A stretch of 31,111 nt of DNA from Pelargonium nanum (lineage: Eukaryota; Streptophyta; Magnoliopsida; Geraniales; Geraniaceae), in the NCBI GenBank assembly GCA_036897485.1, contig JAYMTF010000725.1, forward strand, positions 1 to 31,111, read 5' to 3'. Under the pieces are notes generated by a model that saw only the letters and a list, made by a program, of their open reading frames with translations, ran no database searches and was not told where the DNA came from. The translations under genes were made by a program, and so were the position numbers. Shown in pieces: positions 1-9,536 of this stretch (position 1 is its first letter; each line of letters begins with the position of its first letter).

Positions 1-2914
1 GATGACTTCTCTTGGGCTTAGAGGGTTCTAGTAAACAAAGGAATCTTAATGAGTCAGTCAAGTTTCCCTATCAATTGAATTTTCGTTTTTCTACTGTTAT
101 GCCCTCTCTTAAATTCCCTACATTCTAAAAGGACTCTCTACTTAGCTTACTTATCTGAGTAAGTGTTATTATTCCTAATTGACTCGAGCCGAGCTTAAAG
201 CTTAAGCTTCTAATTTAACAGGGAGCTTTTATTAGAAAGAGAATGAAACTAAAAGGAACAGTAATAAGATAGTATATTAACATTATGAAAGGCACGGATC
301 GACAGTCTTGATTATAAGATAAAGCGCTTTTGTTCCTTGTTTTTGAAAGCTTGTTAAGGATATAGCCCCAAAAAAGCTTACCCTTCAGTTCTACAGATGT
401 GTTTACCATAAATAGATTGCTTTAGCTTTAACTCCCAAATGTCGGAACCCCAGAAACAAGGTAACGCGGGAACAAGCAATCTCTTACTTTAATAGCTACT
501 CAGCTGCTTAAACTTTAAGTCCTTGCTTTTAGACTAGATGCTTAGGAAAACAAGCGGTTTAGGAAGAAAGAGGAGCCTTTGGCTTAAATCTTCTCTATTT
601 ATTAGCCCCTGGATAACAAGCAAAGTGTAAAAACCCCTTATTGTTTTTACTTGACTTACCAATAATGATAGTAATAGGATCTATCTTTATTATGCTAGAT
701 TTTACTTAGGTCTGAAAAACCAACTTAGTATTTTAACTAAAATAAACTCTACTTTAGCTCTGCTTCGACTATATACTATATGCTGGAAACATTTCAAGTT
801 AAGACATAGCATCAGTAAATCAAATATTATAAGGAACGGTTTTAGTTGTCTAGACTCCTTCCAATTCTAGCTAAGCTAACTCCCTTAAGTAACTTAAGTA
901 AGAAAGAAAATACCTTATGAAGATAAAGGAAGCTACCCTAAGAATTTCCACTTGTATATATCTGGGACCCCCTAAATAAAATCTCAAAACCAGAAATATC
1001 TGAGAATGAGACTACTAGACCCTGCCAAAGCTTTGCTCTTAAACATCTGTAAAGTTCAGCAAGTAAAATTACCTTGTACTACTAAAAAGAAGCTAGGGGC
1101 ACTCTTTATAGATAAGAATTCCCGTTATAACATTAAGACTTTTAGAAATATTAAAGAAAAGGGAATACAAATTCAATAGAATACCAAAGTTACTAGATTT
1201 TAAAGGTGTTTTAAGCAGAAACAGAAATTAGCTAAACTTCCCCCTTTTTATCTTGTAAAACCCGTAGAACCCTATCCCACCTCAAAAGCACAGAGGAATT
1301 TGTTAATGAATATGCTTCTGTTTACTAAGAAGAATTTCCTCCTGGGAGAGGTGTTGATCATTAAATATATAAAAGTCTTGCTTGGGCGTCCCTTTATACC
1401 GGCTGTCGGCTTATGTTATCTTTGTTTTAAACTACAAGTATTATGTAATCCGGTTAAAAGTACAAAACCTATATTTTAGTGGAGCTATCTTCTCGAATGG
1501 TCTAAAGCAGTCCTTAAGTAGTTTTATAGGATTCCCTGTTACAAAACAAAAAGGGTTTTAAGAAAAAGTAGAATCCAAGAGCCCCTTAATTCAATAGCGT
1601 AGCTAGGAATTCCAGATCCAGATAGAGTAAACATATAAATGAGAAACCGGTAACTATTCTCTTGCTATTTTTTAGTCTCTATTTTAGCGTGTCTTGAGCA
1701 CAAGAATCTAAGGGTTTAGAAGTAAATGTCGAGATCCTTAAACTCCTTTAAAAAGGGTATTCCACTTCAGATCTGGGTCAAAAATATTATATGCATTTGG
1801 TAGTTAGAGAAAAGATTCTTGCAAAATTAAGTGCGCCATAAAAATACCAGCCAACTAAGAAGGATAGAAGACCACTTTTCTAGTTTCTAGGTCGGGTTTA
1901 TTTGGTAATTGGGTCTTTTTTAAAAAAGGCTTTACTTCTTGTAGGATTCCTACAAATCAATCATATATCTTACTCTATTTCACTCTATAGTAAAAGATCT
2001 TTTAGCACTCTTTGTATACAAGTGGGATTCCTTAAGAATTTGTCTTTATTTGCTCCAACTTAGGGCCAGGTATATGAGTAATTACCCAACAAGCCTAAAA
2101 AGGGTCTAGAACATTTACCTCTAAAGTTCAGTTGCTTCTAGTTCTATAAAATACTGTTCGTTTAAGTCTTTTTAGGTGTAATATGAGCTTCCCTTAGGGG
2201 TTTCGGCGCAGGTTTAGTTATAAAAGGGGTGCCTTGCTGTTTAAAATAAAAGTAGCAATTTACCATTTACAGAGTACCTAAGATGAGCCACAAAAACTAT
2301 ATAGATAGGTTAAGATCTTATGCTTTTTGTATACTAAGGTAAAACGCTTGAAGGGCATTATATATAACTAATATAACTAATCAAATTTACGAATTTCCGA
2401 AAACTCTTAAAAAAACAAGGTTTCACTTTACCCGCTTAAGTTATTCGGTAAAAAAAGGGAATCCTATAACAAATAGAAACCTACTTGGTTAAAGGTTACC
2501 CTAGAAATAAAGTACCCTTACCCCTAGATAGAATTTAACTGGTATGGAAATGCTTTTTCTAGTAATGCCTAATGTAATAGTGTAAAGGGCTTGCTCTGTA
2601 TCTTTTATAAGCGAACCTAATTGCTTTGTCAGCTTGCAAGCAACTCAAAAGGTCATATAAAGGAGAAATTGAAGTTTTAAGATTATGTAAAATAAACAAT
2701 GAATTTAGATTGGAGAGTTTTATCTTTCAAAGCCCTAAATTTTCTTAAGGGGGCACCCTTAGTGAAATACCTTTCAAATTTACTACTACGATAAGGCTGA
2801 ATTGCCCCAAAAAGTTTTTGACTATAGAATCGCTTAAATAAAGCAGTTACTTAATTGGATAATTATATTTAATTTGTCCGGTCGACAAAACCTGTATGAA
2901 ATTCGGAGCATTTG
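1..2914. other. Non-coding stretch, no gene seen
   Basis: No recognisable protein or RNA gene. Stops are dense in all frames. The palindrome family is present throughout, for example the exact GGATTCC copies starting at 1529, 1944 and 2025. A short tandem repeat of a TATAACTAA unit lies near 2365-2382. A weak resemblance to the 3' end of small-subunit rRNA near 457 is not accepted. Confidence 0.5.
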
Positions 2915-2998
2915 GTAAGTAATAAAGTTAGGAAGTATCTCAAAGGGATAAAACGGGAGGCCCCTTAAAGATTGTAGGTTCGAAGCCTATCCACTGAA
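2915..2998 (+). tRNA. Damaged tRNA-like locus, possibly initiator-Met type
   Basis: A T arm is clear. The stem GTAGG (2974-2978) pairs with CCTAT (2986-2990) around the seven-base loop TTCGAAG. The bases just before it, AAAGATT, resemble the variable region of organellar initiator tRNA-Met, whose T arm is often preceded by GAAGATT. AAGGG at 2943-2947 can pair with CCCTT at 2962-2966 as an anticodon stem. The loop between them is 14 bases instead of 7 and contains a CGGGAGGCCCC palindrome-like cluster. No 5' acceptor strand matching CCACTGA (2991-2997) was found. It is probably a relic or an interrupted gene. The amino acid identity is a guess. Confidence 0.35.
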
Positions 2999-3734
2999 TG
3001 TGAAAGTTCTTAGGTGTCTCTAATTCCAAGCACGAAACTTTGCAAAGGTTAAGAAGGTATAAAATACACGCTGGAAAACCCGGGCATTGGTTAGTACTGA
3101 AAAGGGCTGTGTGAGTGGATTATAGCCCAGAGGGTGGGTCTCTGTTTATTAGTTTATTAGTTACACGTGGGGGTTTGCACTCAATTATATGTATAAATAT
3201 TCAAAGGACTCTAATATAGGGATCTCGAAAAATATCGAAAGTAAAACAGAATCAAAAAGTTACCTCATATGTTATATAGCACTCTCGTCTTTCCTTACTT
3301 AGTAAAAAGAATTCTAGAAAAGTTCAAAAGTCATAAGTTTTACCTGAACATAGTGATAAGTCAGTGCCGATTAAATAACCGTGAAATGAAAGAGTCCCTT
3401 TTAAGGAAATCCAGTCAAGGATAAAAACCTAGGAAAAGTTTTTCTGGCTCAAGTACAGTGGAGCGATAAACTCTTGTATTAATTTTCGGAATATTAACGT
3501 TATACGCTAACAGGTTCCATTTTGTAGATTCGGATACAGAAGGAGTTATTTCTTCCTCAGCAACACGGAAATTCTTGAGTGAAGAAACTTTTGGTACTAA
3601 ACATTGCAGAAATTAATAGTCGATTTCTTCTCATTTCTAAGGCTGGGAATGAAATAAGGGGAATAAGGATCCTTCTATTTAATTAAGTAATTTCTAAAGG
3701 TATGCTTTAGCTTAGTCTTTCTATGCATCAATTA
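2999..3734. other. Non-coding stretch, no gene seen
   Basis: Between two tRNA-like loci. It has no open frame of note and no structured RNA that I recognise. It contains GAGTCCC-type copies of the dispersed palindrome (near 3391) and an AGGATCC copy near 3667. Confidence 0.5.
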
Positions 3735-3833
3735 TTGGTATAGCAGGACTTGAACCCGCGGCCGTTAGGTGAATCTTCCAATGCTCTACCAAGTTTCTAG
3801 TAAGCTAGATTTTAGTAAAAAGGGTACCTACCA
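3735..3833 (-). tRNA. tRNA-Lys-type gene, altered anticodon loop, 5' end interrupted
   Basis: The reverse strand reads TTGGTAGAGCATTGG, then a changed anticodon loop, then CCTAA, CGGCC and a T arm GCGGG-TTCAAGT-CCTGC. The acceptor 3' strand is TATACCA (+ strand 3736-3742). Apart from the loop this follows mitochondrial tRNA-Lys(UUU), which normally has loop CUUUUAA. Here the loop is AGATTCA, so the invariant U33 and the UUU anticodon are lost. The 5' acceptor partner TGGTATA is not contiguous. TGGTA lies at 3829-3833 and TA at 3798-3799, separated by 29 bases holding a GGTACC palindrome. With that piece ignored the acceptor pairs over all seven positions. Either a pseudogene or an interrupted gene. 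Confidence 0.6.
3800..3828 (-). repeat. 29-base interruption inside the tRNA-Lys-type locus
   Basis: This piece lies between the two halves of the inferred 5' acceptor strand of the tRNA-Lys-type locus. Read on the reverse strand it begins GGTACCC and ends CTTAC. It carries a member of the dispersed GC-rich palindrome family followed by AT-rich sequence. The inference rests on the perfect seven-base acceptor pairing restored when it is skipped. No intron signals or target-site duplication were identified beyond a GTA shared near both edges. Confidence 0.3.
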
Positions 3834-6800
3834 AAGACCCTATTTCACTCACAACATAAATACAGAAACATCTAAAATGAAGGTCTGATTGAGAGTTTCT
3901 TCTATATAAGCGATTTCCTTTCTACTGACTGCGCTTCAAAAGAATTCAAGCTCACGGGAACTCCTTTTTGGATTTTAACTCAAGGTTTCGGGGATTTCTT
4001 AGGTTTTGACGTGAAAAAGTAGACAATTAACTAATAGACTCTTATTTAGGATTCCACTCAACATCTTACTTATAGAATTGAGTCGCTGAGAAAAGTATTG
4101 CCTAATTACCTCATATAAGTGATTTTTTTCATTCCCTTGTTTTTGTAGTTTTGTGTACCTCGCGTGCGCGTATACTTTAAAGAGTGCAGAATTCTATACA
4201 CACTTTTAGAAGTAATAATAAACTTATATACTCATTTTTAGTAAGTCTTGGGTTAGTCTTGCTTGTGTGTGCGGCTTATGCTTCTTCTAATTAGGAATTC
4301 CTTGTAATCCGGTTTGGAAAGGATAGGCTTTCTTAGCGAGACTCTGTATCTGTATCATACTCTTATTCATATCCTTCTTACCTAGACCCGAATTCTGTAT
4401 CTTGATCTTGATAACGCCTCCTCTACTCTTCATGATACCCCTTTAGCTGAAATTGGAAACCCGGAATAATCAGAAATCTAAAAACATAACTATCTGTTAA
4501 TGAGTTTTCCTTAAGTTTTTTTATTACTAGCTTGTTCTGTATTTCTAAGCTTTCTAAGGAGGTCATTCCTCGTTGGTTAGGCTATCTGTTAAAGAATTTG
4601 CTTTTGAGTTTACTATAGGTATAGCTGTATTAAGGATAATACCTCCTGTTCTTTTTGCTCTTATCGTCAAAGAGGGTAGAGCCTTAATAAGTAGAAAGTA
4701 GAGTCTTTTTTACCTGACTGTAGCATGGCCAAGGTTCTGTATTAAGTATTTTAGATAATACCTACTTACGTTATAGCCAACATCTACTTTGTACTTGCTG
4801 TCTTATTCATACCTTTTTTTCTTAATATCTTAAATGAAACCTTTGAAACTCGTTCAAAATAAGACCTTAGTACTAGAAAATCCCTCAGAACTTTAATGAA
4901 ACTAACCAAAATCCTTCTTAGATATAGGAAAACCCTTGCTTATCCCCTTAAGCTAAACCTCTCCTCTTAATCTAAAGAATACCTATCTTCTTGAGAGCTA
5001 TATTCTTACGAGCCCTCGTAGCTTTGTTCTTTATCATGATAACTGCTCCTACACCTGTCTTTAATAACACCTGGGTTTACCTAAATTCATAAATGAAATA
5101 GAAAGGAAACCTTAGCTGGTTGTACTTAGTTAGAAACTTCCTTAAGCCTGAATGTACTCCCCCTTTACTTTGCCTATGAAACCCCTTCCTGACTATGACT
5201 TACATTAGGCACTCCTTTTTACCTTTTTATTACTACTTTATTGCATTGGCGTTTTATAAGATCCTATACGGGTTACGAATATTTCTTTGACCTTGTTAAA
5301 AAGTAATTAAGTTAGACACATTAACAAGCAAACAAAACCTCCTATTTTGAGGTTTCTACTCCTTGTTTGTACTAGAGGACTTACCGGGAAATGACTTTGG
5401 CTTAAGTTCTTTATACTTTCGAACATTTTATTACTATCCTACATTAGAAGCTTAGAAGAAACCAAAGGAACATAAGAGGCAACCCTTACTTTTATTCCTT
5501 ACAGCTACTTAGCTACTTTAATAACTAAGAAATTCTGGAATCAAAGGAGACTCTTACGGTCTTATACTTTTAAAGGAAAGAGTTTCCAAAGTGTTAAGGA
5601 CAAAAATCTTTATTAATTAGAACACAGAACTTATTAAACGATCGTTTACGTGCGCTAAAACAAGAATTCGTGTACCCTGCTAGATTTTTTTTATCTGAAG
5701 CTTTTAGAGTTGATATTTCCTATGTTTTAGCCTTCTTTTTAGAAAAACTAACCGGAGGAAAACCCTTAGATTTCTGTTAAGCTAAAAAAGGAATACCTAA
5801 CAAGAGTAAAAGTCTCTTCTTTTTTTATATTATATCTATTATGGGGAGCCCTCAATCACCTAGTTCAATCTTAGCTATATCCTGTGTCTCTATCTGTTTC
5901 TTACTCTTAATCCTTAAGCAGATAGAACTCTTAAGATAACTTACTTCTTTTTGAAAACGAATCTTGTAGAATAGAACTCTTCCTTTACTTATTACTTACC
6001 TGCTAAAAACTTTAGAGGACTAAAAAGAAACTCCTTTCATATTTCCTTGTGACTGGATTACTTACCGCTTTAAACTGGCTCAGGAATAAAAGACTCGCCT
6101 AGCTTCCTTTAGAACTATAACCTTCTTAGGCATACCTTTCTCCAGAGCTACACCTAAGAAAACTCTAGACTACTACAACAAAAACAAAAAGCTGCTCCTA
6201 TATACCTATTACTAATAAATATTACTAATTAACTAATAAAGAATCTGAGAGACTGTAGACTAAGACCTATACAGTAATACAACGAAGAAGACTCCTATAC
6301 TACTACCCATAATTAGTTATAAGACTAATAAAAACTGCAGAGGAAATCATTACCAGCCTTTCTCTCCCTTTGCTTTAGGAAGTCTATTAGAGGAGTCGTA
6401 TTAGAAGCTACATACATCTACATACTGGAAAAAATTCCAAAGATGAGATACACAAGAAACATACGAGAAATTGCTGTTTTCATGAAAGTGATTAATGTAA
6501 AAATTGTATGCGTTTTCAAAAAACCATTCCTCGATTCTAGGAATTACCAGCTACTATTAGGAGAAATGAGACCCTTTTCGGAATTGTGTACCTTTCTAGA
6601 ATATTTATTAGTTAATGCCCTTCTTTCCTCTGAAAAATTTCAAGGAAAGTTAGTGATAAGGAAACCCTAGGGTAAGATTTTACATATTATAGCAAACCTC
6701 CTTTATTAGGGAATTTACTATTTCTATTCTTTAAGTCCTATATAGAATTAAAAAGCAAGTCAATCTAAGTATAAGGTAATAGGAAATATGAAAGAGTTTA

Positions 6801-7184
6801 CCGGATACTTTTAGCTATCCTTTTTCTCTAAATTTGTAAAGGAGTACTTAAAGTGACCCATGATATACTTTATTACCTGGGAACCCTAAATAAGTTCTAT
6901 CCCTAGAATCTAAACTAGAAAATGTAGGAAATCCTTAAATAAGTGAAACAACTTCACCTCTATTTATTAAGTAAATAAGAAAGGTTCCTTTATTCTAATG
7001 AAACAAAGAAAACAAAGCAACAAGGAAACAAAAGATAGATTGGTATAAGTAAGCAGATTTTCTTAACTACTTCTTTGAAAGATTCCAACAAACGGGTTTG
7101 CCTTGAAAGAGGGCAGAAACTAAACAAAATATAAAACAGGAATCTGAGTTACACTTGACTATTTAGGACCCTAAATCCCAGTAA
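3834..7184. other. Non-coding stretch, no gene seen
   Basis: About 3.3 kb with no recognisable gene. The DNA between about 4.2 and 6.4 kb differs in texture from its neighbours. It is poor in G on the plus strand and rich in words such as CTTA, CTAA, ACTACT and AAGGAAAC. Copies of the palindrome occur throughout, for example GGGAACTCC at 3956-3964 and GGATTCC at 4049-4055. A CG-rich spot (CGCGTGCGCG) lies at 4161-4170. A 75-codon open frame at 6,443-6,670 (+) matches no family that I know. Confidence 0.5.
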
Positions 7185-7257
7185 TGAACTGACTTGAACC
7201 CGCTGCCGTTAGGTCAAAAGCCCTATGCTCTACCGAACTCTATTTATTGTAAGTTCA
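7185..7257 (-). tRNA. tRNA-Lys(UUU)-type relic lacking the 3' half of the T stem
   Basis: The reverse strand reads GGTAGAGCATAGGG, anticodon loop CTTTTGA (UUU at positions 34-36), then CCTAA, CGGCA and GCGGGTTCAAGTC. It is close to the Lys-type locus at 3.74-3.83 kb and to mitochondrial tRNA-Lys. A candidate acceptor is TGAACT (+ 7252-7257) pairing with AGTTCA (+ 7185-7190), six perfect pairs. However, the 3' strand of the T stem is reduced to a single C before AGTTCA, and the D-arm 5' side is diverged. The anticodon stem has an A-A mismatch. It looks like a decaying copy. Palindrome-type clusters flank it at about 7165 and 7262. Confidence 0.5.
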
Positions 7258-7653
7258 TAAAGTGGACTCACCGAACCCAGAGGAAGATAAAAAAGTTATA
7301 TGGGGAAGCTCCTCTTACCAGCAATTTAGCTATCTAGTACAATATACTAGACTTACTGAGTAGAGGCAATAAATTACTTCCTTTTTTAAGCGATCCATTA
7401 AAGACTCTTTTTAGCACCTTTTCTTTAAGGTCTAAGCATGAATCCTACTATTAATCGTATTTAACTTACCTAAGAAAAAACTAAACCCATTTAGTAACTT
7501 GTAATCAGCTATTGAATTTTGTTATTCGTCATATCTCTATAACAGAGTTTGATCAGGCTTCTCAGTTATGCATTTTTATTATAAGGGGCCGACCTCTTTT
7601 GTATATATGAGGATCCCGGTATTAAAAAGAATTACCTATGTACTAAATAGTAA
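7258..7653. other. Non-coding stretch, no gene seen
   Basis: About 400 bases with no gene. It contains an AGGATCCCGG palindrome copy near 7611 and a GGGGCC cluster near 7586. Confidence 0.45.
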
Positions 7654-8235
7654 AAAATAGATTATATTTTATTACAAAGCGTGCTACGATTCAGTTTTCT
7701 AGTATTGGGATGTAATAACTTTGTCAAATTATATTCATACTTTTTAGATAGAATTCGTTTTATAGAAAAAAAAAATGAAGAGGTCTTTTACAAGAAAAGT
7801 CCGGGAATTAAGGTAAGTCGTATCTCATCTCAAAAGCTCAGTCAGATCGAAAACAGGGTACGAAATTGCAGCCCCAAACTATTACGAAGATCGCTTTTTT
7901 AGTTTACTTGGTTAAAGCAGGATTCTTAGAAGTATAAAGTAATAGGTTCAAAAAAGAGGGTTTCTTTGTCAACTGAGATACAAAATTTATACTATATCTT
8001 GTACAAAGGGTATAACTTTTCAAGGCTAATAAGCATAGGGCAATTCTGGAGATTGTCATTATTGCGTTACCTAAATTACTATCCTAGATATCATAGATTT
8101 TTAGTACTAAGAGAAAAAAAGATGGAAAGGGTGATTCATTTAATATTAGATTAGAGACTCTTTTTTTAGTTTAGCAGGTATAACCTGATATTTGTAGCAA
8201 TCACTAGTAAGAGATGGAAGAAACCCTATTTCTAA
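7654..8235 (+). other. Stretch open for 193 codons only if TAG is read
   Basis: From 7654 this frame contains no TAA or TGA until TAA at 8233-8235, but it contains four TAG codons (7900, 7927, 8152 and 8167). The pieces between TAGs are basic and aromatic, for example YYPRYHRFLVLREKK near the 3' part and SKRWKKPYF at the end, a style seen in organellar ribosomal proteins. I recognise no family. TAG is a sense codon in some chlorophycean mitochondria, so readthrough by a variant code is conceivable. No tRNA-Leu(CUA) was seen here, and long TAG-tolerant frames are not general in the window. By rough estimate a run this long is expected about 0.1 times by chance. Not called as a gene. Confidence 0.15.
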
Positions 8236-8504
8236 AAACTGTTTATTCACACATCTATAAAGCAATTGAGTTGCTTTATTTGTTGAACTTAATATAAGGA
8301 TGCTATAAAAAATTACTGGAGGAAAAGAAGTCTCATACTCGTATTGTAGGCTCTATTGAAAATTAAATAAGTCAAGAGACACCTTTTAGTTAGGAGTACT
8401 CGTCATTTTTCTATCTGATTATGTACTTCTTTTTTACTTTTTTGGGAAGTCTAGCTTTCAGGGACCTCTATACTTTTAAATGTATCCCTGAGCATTTTCT
8501 TAAT

Positions 8505-8576
8505 CATAATCAAAGCGATTCTAACCTTTGCATGTCAATTCTCCGTACGGATGTTTTACCACTTGGCTATACCTTA
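8505..8576 (-). tRNA. tRNA-Gln-type relic with a replaced anticodon arm
   Basis: The reverse strand reads GTATAGCCAAGTGGTAA followed later by ACATGCAAAGGTT. Both match plant mitochondrial trnQ(UUG), where the T arm is AAAGG-TTCGAAT-CCTTT preceded by CATGC. Between D and T arms there are 17 bases, the length of a normal anticodon arm, but they hold the perfect palindrome TCCGTACGGA (8542-8551) instead of a UUG loop. The T loop is TTAGAAT, the T stem 3' side has an extra G (CGCTTT), and the D stem has lost pairing (GCC with AAC). It is most likely a pseudogene. A plus-strand open frame (8,421-8,654) covers the same bases and is probably incidental. Confidence 0.5.
8542..8551. repeat. Perfect palindrome TCCGTACGGA
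   Basis: A ten-base perfect palindrome with a GTAC core. It occupies the anticodon-arm position of the Gln-type relic. Related GTAC-core clusters occur at 3823-3828 (inside the interruption of the Lys-type locus) and at 15889-15900. Confidence 0.5.
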
Positions 8577-8877
8577 CTTTTGAGTTTTATAAACAAGAAT
8601 AATAAAAACCCTGATAGAATTCTTAAAACTTTACATGTTCTAGTATATATATAGTATATCTTGTTAATCTTGATTTTTTTAATTCCTCCTTTTAATAAAA
8701 CCTCGGTACTGAGTAACTAGTGAGCGGATAACTAATAAAAAAGATTCTATATCACATAGGAGCTCTTCATAGAGGGTTCCTTCTCTTTTTCAGCGCATTG
8801 TTTGGAGATTTAGCTTTACTAAAAACTAAACATGAATATAGTTTATAGAATACAGTGAGAATACTCGAGCAATTCTC

Positions 8878-9087
8878 TTGTATTTCTTCTTTTGTAAGCT
8901 TAAAGAGAAATACTATATAATAGTAAATCTTTTACTAAAGGGATCTTCTCCAATGAGTATAATTCAGTCTAATAATCATGAAAAGCAAATGTTTGTAAAG
9001 CGTATCCGTAAGGAAAAAGAACTTGTTTTTAAAATTAAGAGTTGGGATTACCTAACTAATTTCAAAGCCAAACACATAGCTACATAG
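8878..9087 (+). CDS. Possible small basic protein (unrecognised)
   Basis: Open for 69 codons from a TTG. An internal ATG at 8953 gives a 44-residue lysine-rich peptide beginning MSIIQSNNHEKQ and containing FVKRIRKEKELVFKIKSWDYL, ending at TAG. Ignoring that TAG and two later ones, the frame runs on to a TAA at about 9198. The charged composition looks protein-like, but I recognise no family and see no clear ribosome binding site. It lies downstream and in the same reading phase as the TAG-interrupted stretch at 7.65-8.24 kb. Chance open frames of this length are expected in the window. Confidence 0.12.
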   Translation: MYFFFCKLKEKYYIIVNLLLKGSSPMSIIQSNNHEKQMFVKRIRKEKELVFKIKSWDYLTNFKAKHIAT

Positions 9088-9523
9088 GAGAAGGCCGAAC
9101 CTTCTTTTTAGGTTTATATCTGGAGTATTCTATTAGGAAAAGCTTTCTCGTGCCCTTTTTTAATAAAATAGACAGTACTCGGTAGTTTTTAAGACTTTGT
9201 CAGTAAATGCTTGGTGAAACCAGTCAATAAACTCTAAGATTTCGTGCATCTGATTTAAAACAAAGGGATTTACTTTATATAATAAGGTAGGAAGCTAGTT
9301 TTTATTATGTCTTTTTATCCCTAAATCTTGGTATTGCTTTATAATAGTTTAAAAAAGGTAGCTATTTAGTAAAAATTCATAAAAAATGAAATTCAATTAT
9401 CAATTAGTACTAAAACCTCTGTTATTTGAGGTGTTTACCGATTATATACTTTATTATAATAACTAACAAGTTCTTACCCATTTACTTATAGGATAATACA
9501 GGGCTCCATTAAGCGAAAAAGGG

Positions 9524-9536
9524 CCTAGATCCTAGG
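9524..9536. repeat. Inverted repeat CCTAG-ATC-CTAGG
   Basis: Five-base arms with a three-base spacer, flanked by GGG and AGCC, so it is a slightly longer member of the GC-rich palindrome family. Far too short to be a strong terminator in this context. Confidence 0.4.

Noticed and set aside
457-475. AACAAGGTAAC followed by CGGGAAC, resembling the 3' end of small-subunit rRNA
   Set aside because: The rest of helix 44, the decoding site and helix 45 are absent on either side. An 11-base match alone is too weak.
8421-8654. 77-codon plus-strand open frame
   Set aside because: It lies over the minus-strand tRNA-Gln-type relic, and its peptide is largely explained by that antisense sequence.
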